64,000 nt of DNA from Streptomyces spororaveus (lineage in GTDB: Bacteria; Actinomycetota; Actinomycetes; Streptomycetales; Streptomycetaceae), in the NCBI RefSeq assembly GCF_016755875.1, contig NZ_BNED01000005.1, forward strand, positions 1,736,001 to 1,800,000, in the 5' to 3' direction. The notes under the pieces were generated by a model that worked only from the letters and a program-made list of their open reading frames with translations, was not told where the DNA came from and ran no database searches. The position numbers were made by a program, and so were the translations under genes. Positions 51,949-62,635 of this stretch are shown piece by piece. Every line of letters begins with the position of its first letter. Position 1 is the stretch's first letter.

Positions 51949-52821
51949 TCAGCCGGCCACCGGGAACATCGATCCGCGCCGGCCCTCCGGCGAGGTCAGC
52001 CACTCCAGCTTCTCGGCCGTGCCGGTGCCCGGCAGCGGCGTGTGGAGCACGATCGCCAGATCGGGGCGGGCCGGCACGCGCAGCTGCGTGGCCTCCACGT
52101 ACAGCGTTCCGGTGAGCGGGTGCTCGATCTCCTTCTCCAGCTGTCCCCCGGGCAGTACGTCCCCGCGCTCCCACAGTCCGGTGAACTCCGGGCTGAGTTC
52201 CCGCAGCTCCTCGATCACGGCCCGGAAGCCCTCGTCGTGCGGGCTCTCCGAGCAGGCCGCCCGGAACTGGGCCACCACCAGGCGGGCGATCTGCGCCCAT
52301 TGCGGGGAACGGGAGCGGTAGATGGGGTCGGTGAAGAAGGCGATCAGGCAGTTCTGCACGATCTCGGGGCGCATCCCGAAGACCAGCGAGGCCGCGTCGT
52401 TGTACATCACGGTGTTCCAGTACCGGTCCATGATGTGCGCGGGGAAGGGCATCCAGGCCTCGATGAGCCGCCTCAGGCCGTCGCAGTTGCCCCGTTCGCC
52501 CGGGGCCACCTCGAGGGCGGGCGGGTTCAGCCCGGCGAGCACGTACAGGTGCCGGCGCTCGGCGCTGGTCAGCTTCAGCACCCGGCCCACGGCGTCCAGG
52601 ACCTGCCCGGACACCGTGATGGCGCGGCCCTGTTCCAGCCACTGGTACCAGGAGACCCCCACCCCGGCGAGCACGGCCACCTCCTCGCGGCGCAGTCCCG
52701 GGGTGCGCCGGCGGGCGCCGCCGTCCGGCAGGCCGGCCTCGGCCGGGGTGATCCTGGCCCGTCTGCTCATCAGGAACTCGCGCAGTTCGGGCCGCCTGTG
52801 TTCCGCGGTCGGTGTGGCCAC
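51949..52821 (-). CDS. HTH regulator with MmyB-like ligand-binding domain
   Basis: 290 residues. The N-terminal XRE-type HTH (about 10-85; RRRTPGLRREEVAVLAGVGVSWYQWLEQG) precedes an MmyB-like PAS-fold domain (about 105-270; PFPAHIMDRYWNTVMYNDAASLVFG and WERGDV). Members bind fatty-acid-like ligands and often repress adjacent exporters. The divergent MFS transporter starts 90 bp away, so it is the likely target. Start GTG with AGGGGGA before it. Confidence 0.88.
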   Translation of the reverse strand: MATPTAEHRRPELREFLMSRRARITPAEAGLPDGGARRRTPGLRREEVAVLAGVGVSWYQWLEQGRAITVSGQVLDAVGRVLKLTSAERRHLYVLAGLNPPALEVAPGERGNCDGLRRLIEAWMPFPAHIMDRYWNTVMYNDAASLVFGMRPEIVQNCLIAFFTDPIYRSRSPQWAQIARLVVAQFRAACSESPHDEGFRAVIEELRELSPEFTGLWERGDVLPGGQLEKEIEHPLTGTLYVEATQLRVPARPDLAIVLHTPLPGTGTAEKLEWLTSPEGRRGSMFPVAG

Positions 52822-52911
52822 TGAGTCCCCCTGTCCGGCTGCCTGGTGGTGCCGCCAACAGGATAAGTTCCCACTCTGCACGGACATTCCCGGGCCACGA
52901 GGGTGGTGGCC

Positions 52912-54333
52912 ATGGCGATCGACACACAGACAACGACCACCGGGCCGCACACGGCGGCCCCCTCGATGGAGAACGACCGGCTCTCCGGCCGGGCCCGACT
53001 GGTTCTCTTCGTGCTCTGCGCCGCCCAGTTCATGGTGGCGCTCGACTTCTCCGTACTGAACGTGGCCCTGCCGGTGCTCGGCGAGGACCTGGGCCTCGGC
53101 CGGTCCGCCCTCCAGTGGGCCATCACCGCCTTCGCCCTGCCGTCCGGCGGCTTCCTGCTCCTCTTCGGCCGGATCGCCGACCTGTACGGCCGCAAGAAGC
53201 TCTTCCTCACCGGTCTCGCGCTCTTCGGCGCGGCCTCCCTGCTCGCGACCCTCGCCTGGGATCCGGCCTCCTTCCTGACCGGGCGCGCCCTGCAGGGCCT
53301 GGGCGCGGCGGTCATCGTGCCCACCGGTATGTCCCTGCTGACGACGACCTTCCCCGAGGGCCCGCTGCGTGACAGGGCGCTCGGCATCTCCGGCACCCTG
53401 CTGTCGCTCGGCTTCACGGTCGGCATGGTGCTCGGCGGTGTCATGACCGACACCCTGGGCTGGCGGTCCACGATGGGGCTGCTCGCGGTGGCTTCGGTGA
53501 TCGTGCTGGTCATGGCGCCGGGGCTGCTGCCGGAGTCGCGCACCGCGCAGCGCCCGCGGCTGGACGTGCCCGGGGCCGTCACGGTCACCGTCGGTCTGCT
53601 CGCGCTGATCTACGCCCTGTCGACGGCGGCCGGGCGCGGCTTCGGCGACGCGGACGTCCGGGGCACGCTGGTGCTCGGGCTGGTGCTGCTCGCCGCGTTC
53701 GTCGTGGTGGAGTCGAAGTCCCCGGCCCCGCTGGTCTCGCTGCCGATGCTGAAGCGGCGCACGGTCGCCTGGGGCAACGTCGGCGGTCTGGTGACGTTCT
53801 CGATGATGTCGACGGTCGTGTTCGTGCTGACGCTCTACCTCCAGGAGACGCTGGAGCTGTCGTCCTTCCTGACGGGCCTGGTCTTCGGCGTCCAGGGCCT
53901 CGCCTCCGTCGTCGCCGGGTCGTACGCCCCGAAGGTCATCGGCCGCTTCGGCGCCCGCCGCACGCTGGTCGGCTCACTGCTCGGCCAGGGCCTGCTGGGC
54001 CTCGCGCTGCTCGGCGTGGGCGCGCAGTCGGGTGCCCTGCTCGCGACGGTGGCCGTCTCGCTGGCCAGCATGTGCCACCTCGGCGCGATCATCTCGTACG
54101 GGGTCGTGGTGACGAGCGGTGTGCCCGACGAGCAGCAGGGTCTGGCGACCGGCCTGGTCACGACCACCCAGCAGGTCGGCATCACGATCGGCATCCCGCT
54201 GCTCGGTGTGCTGGCCACCACCCGGGCCTCGCTCTTCGACGGGGTGCGGACGGTGCTGACGGTCGACGCGGTGATCGTCCTCGCGGCGGCGGCCCTGGTG
54301 GGCTTCGGCCTGGGCTTCCGCAGGAAGGCCTGA
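52912..54333 (+). CDS. MFS transporter (DHA2-like, drug/metabolite efflux)
   Basis: 473 residues with about 14 transmembrane helices, as in DHA2 drug:proton antiporters. Motif A-like GRIADLYGRKKLFLTGLALFG follows TM2, and motif C-like GTLLSLGFTVGMVLGGVMTD lies in TM5. Exports small hydrophobic compounds. ATG 52912 chosen; GTG 52903 is three codons earlier. Followed by a very strong terminator. Confidence 0.86.
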   Translation: MAIDTQTTTTGPHTAAPSMENDRLSGRARLVLFVLCAAQFMVALDFSVLNVALPVLGEDLGLGRSALQWAITAFALPSGGFLLLFGRIADLYGRKKLFLTGLALFGAASLLATLAWDPASFLTGRALQGLGAAVIVPTGMSLLTTTFPEGPLRDRALGISGTLLSLGFTVGMVLGGVMTDTLGWRSTMGLLAVASVIVLVMAPGLLPESRTAQRPRLDVPGAVTVTVGLLALIYALSTAAGRGFGDADVRGTLVLGLVLLAAFVVVESKSPAPLVSLPMLKRRTVAWGNVGGLVTFSMMSTVVFVLTLYLQETLELSSFLTGLVFGVQGLASVVAGSYAPKVIGRFGARRTLVGSLLGQGLLGLALLGVGAQSGALLATVAVSLASMCHLGAIISYGVVVTSGVPDEQQGLATGLVTTTQQVGITIGIPLLGVLATTRASLFDGVRTVLTVDAVIVLAAAALVGFGLGFRRKA

Positions 54334-54341
54334 GGTCCTCG

Positions 54342-54399
54342 CCCCGCGACGGCTCCGGCCGCCTCCCCGGTCGGGGAGGCGGCCGGAGCCGTCGCGGGG
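54342..54399. terminator. bidirectional terminator with perfect 27-bp stem
   Basis: 54342-54368 and 54373-54399 are exact reverse complements enclosing a GGTC tetraloop. Sits between the convergent MFS and LuxR-type genes and can stop both. Marks the left border of the cluster. Confidence 0.85.
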
Positions 54400-54418
54400 G
54401 CACGGACGGCCTGCCACG

Positions 54419-55297
54419 TCAGTAGGTCGGAAAAGCCTCGGTATGGCACAGGAGATAACCGAGGTGGGTGCGGTTCTTCGCCCCGAGGTGCTCCTTGATG
54501 TGGGCGATGTGCGCCTGGAGCGAGCGCTCGCTGATGCCCAGGCGACGCGCGATCACCTTGTCCGAGTGCCCCTCCGCGAGCAGTTGCCGGATGGTCGCCC
54601 GGATCGGCGTCATCACTTCGGACGCCGCCTGTGCGGCGTAGTTGGGGACGAAGGGGAAGGGCGCCGCACGATCCCAGGAGCGCTCGAAGACGTCGATGAG
54701 GAAGCGCAGCACGGAGGGTTCCGTGATCGCGGCGGCGACCGTGCGCTCGGCGTTGGCCGCGATGAAGGCCGTGGAACCGTCGATGATGATCAGCCGGTCG
54801 AAGAACTCGGTCAGGGTCCGGACCTTGACTCCGTATCCCATGACGGCACGGACGTAGGACTTGGTCGCCTCGTCGAAGCGGGCCGAGTGCTGATAGATCG
54901 TCCGCATGCTGATGCCGTTGCCGACCTGGCAACGGACCGACTCCAGGGCCGCGTCCAGGACCTGCTTCGGGCGGGGCCCGTCCGGCTGCGCCGTCAGGAT
55001 CTCGGATCGGGCGCCGGCCAGGCTGGCGCCTATGGCCGCGTTGATCGCAGGCAACCCGTGCAAGTGCACTACGCCCGGGCCGGCCTCGGGCCGTGGGTGT
55101 AAGTCGTATACGACCCGGTCGTCTCGGTCGTCGCGGTTGGCCTGATTCTGGACCCGGCGCGACAGTTCGGCGAGCGTCTCCGCGATGCCTCGCAGGCTGT
55201 CCCGTTCCGTCGACCCTTCGTCCGCGGCGTGCGTGGTCCCGCCCCGGGACACACTCGCCTCAACACCGGTACCAACACTCTCTGACCTGCTCGTCAT
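54419..55297 (-). CDS. LuxR-type helix-turn-helix regulator
   Basis: 292 residues. C-terminal LuxR/GerE HTH: LAEGHSDKVIARRLGISERSLQAHIAHIKEHLGAKNRTHLGYLL (about 235-285). The central domain (about 85-220; RTIYQHSARFDEATKSYVRAVMGYGVKVRTL and FDRLIIIDGSTAFI) resembles the TrmB/PLD-like sensor region found in many Streptomyces pathway regulators. No receiver domain, so probably a ligand- or cluster-specific regulator. ATG 55297 preceded by GGGGGGATGACC. Divergent from the peptide gene and likely its activator. Confidence 0.82.
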   Translation of the reverse strand: MTSRSESVGTGVEASVSRGGTTHAADEGSTERDSLRGIAETLAELSRRVQNQANRDDRDDRVVYDLHPRPEAGPGVVHLHGLPAINAAIGASLAGARSEILTAQPDGPRPKQVLDAALESVRCQVGNGISMRTIYQHSARFDEATKSYVRAVMGYGVKVRTLTEFFDRLIIIDGSTAFIAANAERTVAAAITEPSVLRFLIDVFERSWDRAAPFPFVPNYAAQAASEVMTPIRATIRQLLAEGHSDKVIARRLGISERSLQAHIAHIKEHLGAKNRTHLGYLLCHTEAFPTY

Positions 55298-55910
55298 CAA
55301 CGGTCATCCCCCCCAGGGTCCGTACAACGCAAGGGCAGCTCATCGCCGCCTGAAGTGTGCCAAGCGAGATGCCTCCAATTCTAGCAATGCGGCTACCTGA
55401 ACCATCGTGGATCTTTCCCCCGGCCTGTGACGTGCTGGACACTCGCTAACAGATGGAGCCAAGACGGCGACGCACTGGCCGGATACATCTGTGGGGAAAG
55501 TTCTGATGGATTTTTTGGATCGTGGCTTGAAATGGGTGATCTGACCAAATGACCCATATGACGCCATGTGATGTCGTTCTCTGTGGCCACGCCAGCCACG
55601 CCTGTCCGTCTTAGCCCTGCGCGAGGTTCGAGGCCCCGTGCGCAGACGGTCCTTACGACGCGGGTCGGCAGCAGCCTCGGGGCCGGAAGGCTCCGCAGGC
55701 CGACGACGCCGCGGCACCGGAGAGGAGCCCGGCACGGCCCTCCGTGAAGACGACCGCTGCCCAGGAGACCGATCGGGCCGCGGCGCCGCCCCCCAACGGG
55801 AGCGGGCGCCGCTGAAACGCGCCACATGCATCCATGTCGCACCACCAAGGACGTTCATAACCTCACGGTCCCGGCCCCGTCGGCCGACCCTTTACGAAGG
55901 CAGGATTGTC
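55298..55910. other. 613-bp divergent intergenic region
   Basis: No convincing gene, though a stop-free frame precedes the peptide. It is less G/C-rich than the flanks, notably 55490-55580, with TGAC repeats (TGACCAAATGACCCATATGA, about 55552) and a T-run before GGATCG. This is where promoters and the LuxR-type operator are expected. The ribosome site AAGGCAGGA lies immediately before the peptide ATG. Confidence 0.5.
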
Positions 55911-56117
55911 ATGAGCCGCTACAGTTCCGGATCCCGCCGCGGTGGCACCGCTGCCCGGCCACTTTTCGCCCTGCTGGCGGCAACCTTCGCCGCGACGGCG
56001 GTGGCTGCCGGCACGACCGCCGCGCACGCATCGGCCGCTCCTGCTCCGGGTGTCCACCAGCCGGCCAACGATGTCGGCTGGAACAGCGTCGGCTCGGACT
56101 CCGGCCGCATCCACTAG
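55911..56117 (+). CDS. small secreted peptide
   Basis: 68 residues. An arginine-containing start and a hydrophobic stretch (about 18-36) lead to a signal-peptidase-type site near AAHA-S (residue 40/41). The predicted mature part is 28 residues and ends ...DVGWNSVGSDSGRIH. It has no cysteine, so no disulfide or lanthionine. The last 13 residues (56-68) resemble residues 67-79 of the CarA paralogue encoded next: GWN, S, S and GRI agree in register, 8 of 13. Unknown family. A strong ribosome site (AAGGCAGGA) and position upstream of carA support translation. Could be a signal, a leader-type regulator or a modified product. Confidence 0.6.
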   Translation: MSRYSSGSRRGGTAARPLFALLAATFAATAVAAGTTAAHASAAPAPGVHQPANDVGWNSVGSDSGRIH

Positions 56118-56172
56118 CAGGCCCCTCCAGCACGGCTGGAGCTAATACCGTTAACGGCTGGGAGGGGGAAGG
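56118..56172 (+). promoter_or_regulatory. structured peptide-carA intercistronic segment
   Basis: Hairpin CTCCAG-CACGG-CTGGAG (56125-56141), then the 10-bp palindrome CCGTTAACGG (56148-56157), then the ribosome site GGGAGGGGGAAGG. CCCCTCCAGC (56122-56131) can also pair with GCTGGGAGGGG at the ribosome site, so two mutually exclusive folds are possible. Confidence 0.45.
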
Positions 56173-57296
56173 ATGAGTGTGTCCGCACCACGGGCTGCAC
56201 TGGTTCTGGAGAATGGCAAATTATTCTGGGGCAGGGAATTCGGGGCCCTTGGACGTTCGCTCGGGGAAGTCGTCTTCCAGACTGGAATGACGGGATATCA
56301 GGAAACGCTGACCGATCCTTCTTATCACGGTCAGATCGTGGTACAGACCTCCCCGCAGATCGGGAACACGGGGTGGAACGACGAGGACAGTGAATCGGGC
56401 CGGATCCAGGTGGCCGGCTATGTGGTGCGCGATCCCTCCCGGACCGCCTCCAACTGGCGGTCGCGGCGGGAGCTCTCGGACGAGCTGGTGCAGCAGGGTG
56501 TCGTCGGGATCGCCGAGGTCGACACCAGGTCCCTGACCCGTCACATCCGCGAGAGCGGAGTGATGCGCGCCGGGGTGTTCTCGGGAGACGCGCTGACCGA
56601 CCCGGATGCCATGACGGAGCAGGTGCTGACCGCTCCGCCGATGGCCGGCGCCAATCTGGCGGCCCGGGTCAGTACCGCACAGCCCTACGTCCGTCCGGCC
56701 GTCGGGACCCGCCGGTTCCGCGTGGCGGCGCTGGACCTCGGGGTGAAGGCGAACACCCTGCGCATGCTGGCCGACCGCGGGATCGAGACGCACGTCCTGC
56801 CCGCGTCCAGCTCGCTGGACCAGATCCTGGAGACCGAGCCGGACGGTGTGTTCCTGTCCAACGGCCCGGGTGATCCGTCCGCGATGACGGAGGCGGTCGC
56901 CCTGACCCGCGCGGTGCTGGAGCGGCGTATCCCGCTCTTCGGCATCTGCTTCGGGAACCAGATCCTCGGACGGGCTCTGGGCCGGGAGACGTACAAGCTG
57001 CGGTACGGGCACCGAGGCATCAACATCCCGGTGATCGACTCGGTCGACGGCCGGGTGTCGATCACCTCGCAGAACCACGGGTTCGCCGTGGAGGGGGAAG
57101 CCGGGGAGCGCTTCGACACGCCCTTCGGCCGGGCGCTGGTGTCCCACCACTGCCCCAACGACGGTGCCGTGGAAGGTCTGCGCTGCCTGGACGTCCCCGC
57201 CTTCTCGGTCCAGTACCACCCGGAGGCCGCGGCCGGTCCGCACGACGCCGCCGCCCTCTTCGACGAGTTCACCACCCTGATGAGCGGGGACCGCTG

Positions 57297-57297
<1 letters not shown>
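56173..57297 (+). CDS. carbamoyl-phosphate synthase small-subunit paralogue
   Basis: 374 residues: an N-terminal CPSase small-chain domain (1-about 150) and a class I glutaminase domain. The nucleophile Cys259 (FGICFGNQ) and His349/Glu351 ([13 protein letters not shown]) are present. The position after the nucleophile, normally GHQ, is GNQ (Asn262), equivalent to E. coli His272. Residues 67-79 ([13 protein letters not shown]) differ from the usual GVNDEDPES pattern and resemble the preceding peptide. Supplies ammonia to the large subunit. Ribosome site is strong; overlaps carB by one base. Probably a cluster-specific copy; the housekeeping carAB is expected in the pyrimidine operon. Confidence 0.88.
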
Positions 57298-60617
<3,320 letters not shown>

Positions 60618-60642
60618 GGCACCATCCCTACTCGCTTCGGGA

Positions 60643-61644
60643 ATGAAGTTGATTGCTGAGCATGTCCATGACCTTATTCTGGATGACGTATATCTCCGGG
60701 TCTCTGGGCTCGGAGACCTGAACCGGCTCTACTTGAAGGTCGAGGGATTCAACCCGGGCGGTTCGGTCAAGATGAAGACCGCCCGGGGGCTCATCCACTC
60801 CGCGGAGAACTCGGGCGCGGATCTGGCGGGCCTCCGGCTCATCGAGTCCACCTCCGGAAATCTGGGAATCTCCCTCGCCGTCATCTGTGCGGCGAAGAAC
60901 TACCGGCTCACCCTGGTGACCGACCCGAATTCCAACGCGACGGCCGTGGCCATCATGCGTGCCCTCGGGGCGGAGGTCGTGGTCATCACCGAGCGCGACG
61001 ACAACGGTGGTTATCTGGGCTCCAGGATTTCCTACATCCAGCAGCTGCAGGCCGAGGACCCGAATGTCTACTGGCTGAACCAGTACGAGAATCCGACCAA
61101 CCCCACGGCACACGAACAGGCCACCGCGCCCTCGGTGCTCAGGGAGTTCGGGGAGGTCGACTACCTCTTCCTGGGGGTGGGCACCGGCGGCACGCTGATG
61201 GGCTGCATCGACTACTTCCGCCGACGCAGCCCGCAGACCCGGATCATCGCGGTCGACACCGCCGGCTCGGTCAATTTCCAGCCCACCTCGGGCCCCCGGC
61301 ACATCCCGGGGCTCGGCACCAGCCAGCGTCCGCCGATCCTCGACAGCCAGGCGCCCGACGAGGTCCTGCTGATCCCCGAGTGGGAGACGGTGCGCGAATG
61401 CCGCTGGCTGGCCAGGAGCTCCGGGCTGCTCACGGGCGGCTCGACCGGGACGGTCCTGGCGGGCATCCGCCGCCTGGCACCCGGGATCCCGCCGGACGCG
61501 ACCGTGGTCGCGATCTCCCCGGACCTGGGTGAGCGCTACCTGAACTCCGTATACGACGACACGTGGGTGGCCGAGCGGGGCCTGGACAAGGCTCCCCTCA
61601 CCGATGAGCGGCTACCCGAGGAGGAACTCGATGTTCTCGTTTGA
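60643..61644 (+). CDS. SbnA-like PLP enzyme (2,3-diaminopropionate biosynthesis)
   Basis: 333 residues, fold-type II. PLP-lysine Lys43 is in NPGGSVKMKTA; the substrate loop is STSGNLGIS; the phosphate-binding loop is GVGTGGTLMG. Length and relatedness to cysteine synthase match SbnA (326 residues), which condenses O-phosphoserine with glutamate to N-(1-amino-1-carboxyl-2-ethyl)-glutamate. Assignment rests on the SbnB-like gene overlapping it by 14 bases; alone it could be a cysteine or cyanoalanine synthase-like enzyme. No strong ribosome site at ATG 60643. Confidence 0.78.
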   Translation: MKLIAEHVHDLILDDVYLRVSGLGDLNRLYLKVEGFNPGGSVKMKTARGLIHSAENSGADLAGLRLIESTSGNLGISLAVICAAKNYRLTLVTDPNSNATAVAIMRALGAEVVVITERDDNGGYLGSRISYIQQLQAEDPNVYWLNQYENPTNPTAHEQATAPSVLREFGEVDYLFLGVGTGGTLMGCIDYFRRRSPQTRIIAVDTAGSVNFQPTSGPRHIPGLGTSQRPPILDSQAPDEVLLIPEWETVRECRWLARSSGLLTGGSTGTVLAGIRRLAPGIPPDATVVAISPDLGERYLNSVYDDTWVAERGLDKAPLTDERLPEEELDVLV

Positions 61645-62635
61645 TGTGGTGCCCGGCAAGGTCGTCAAGGACATCCTCGACACCTCCGCGGCCCAGGTCG
61701 TCGACCTGGTCGAGGACGCCTATCTGCGTCACGACGCGGGCCAGACGGTCAACCCCGACAGTTATTTCCTGCGCTTTCCCGAGAAACCGGACGCGCGGAT
61801 CATCGCCCTGCCCGCCTCGATCGAACTGGCCGAGGACCACGCCGTCGGGATCAAGTGGATCTCCAGCTTCCCCGGGAACGTCGCCGACGGCATCCCGCGC
61901 GCCTCGGCGGCCCTGATCCTGAACGACTACGCCACCGGCTACCCGAAGGCGCTTCTCGAAGCAGCCACCGTCAGTGCGGTCCGGACCGCGGCCTCCGCCG
62001 CGGTGGCGGCCCGGGCGTTCTCCCGGTGGGTGACCCCGGACGGCCGGGTCTCCTTCATCGGCGCCGGCGTCATCGCCCGAACGATCCTCCGCTACCTGGT
62101 GGCCACCAACTATCCGCTGGAGTCCCTCGAGGTCTTCGACCTGCACGCGGAATCGGCGCAGAACCTGGCCCGTTTCGCGTCCGAGGAGCTCGGGCTCAAG
62201 GCGAAGGCCATCGGCGGACTGAGCGAGGCGCTGACCGCCCAGACGGTGATCACCACGACGACCGCCGGCACCCCGTACATCGGGCAGCTGCTCCGCCCGG
62301 GCCAGGTGGCGCTCAACATCTCCCTGCGCGACTTCCAGCCCGAGGTGATCCTCGCCGCGTCGAACTACTTCGACGACGTCGAGCACTGCATGAAGGCCAA
62401 CACCTCCCCGCACCTGGCCGAACAGGCCTCCGGCGGACGGGACTTCGTGAGCGGCACGCTCGCGGACGTACTCCGTGGCCGGAACCAGCCGCAGGCCAAC
62501 CGCGGCCTGGTCTTCTCCCCGTTCGGCCTCGGTGTCCTGGACCTCGCGGTCGGTCAGTACGTGCTCGACGCGGCCCGCGAGAAGGGTCTGACGGTGGAGA
62601 TCCCGGACTTCTTCGGAGAGACGAGCCGCTGGTGA
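61631..62635 (+). CDS. SbnB-like oxidase (ornithine cyclodeaminase family)
   Basis: 334 residues with ornithine-cyclodeaminase/mu-crystallin fold. Substrate Lys/Arg-containing N-terminal half; Rossmann motif VSFIGAGVIARTILRYL near residue 140. SbnB oxidatively cleaves the SbnA product to L-2,3-diaminopropionate and 2-oxoglutarate with NAD. Length fits (336). Excellent ribosome site CGAGGAGGAACTCG before ATG 61631, within the SbnA-like gene. Overlaps the next gene by four bases (GTGA). Confidence 0.8.
   Translation: MFSFDVVPGKVVKDILDTSAAQVVDLVEDAYLRHDAGQTVNPDSYFLRFPEKPDARIIALPASIELAEDHAVGIKWISSFPGNVADGIPRASAALILNDYATGYPKALLEAATVSAVRTAASAAVAARAFSRWVTPDGRVSFIGAGVIARTILRYLVATNYPLESLEVFDLHAESAQNLARFASEELGLKAKAIGGLSEALTAQTVITTTTAGTPYIGQLLRPGQVALNISLRDFQPEVILAASNYFDDVEHCMKANTSPHLAEQASGGRDFVSGTLADVLRGRNQPQANRGLVFSPFGLGVLDLAVGQYVLDAAREKGLTVEIPDFFGETSRW

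Noticed and set aside
55638..55910. N-terminal extension of the small peptide to about 159 residues
   Set aside because: Arg/Gly/Ala-rich translation without a ribosome site; ATG 55911 has a good one and starts a signal peptide.
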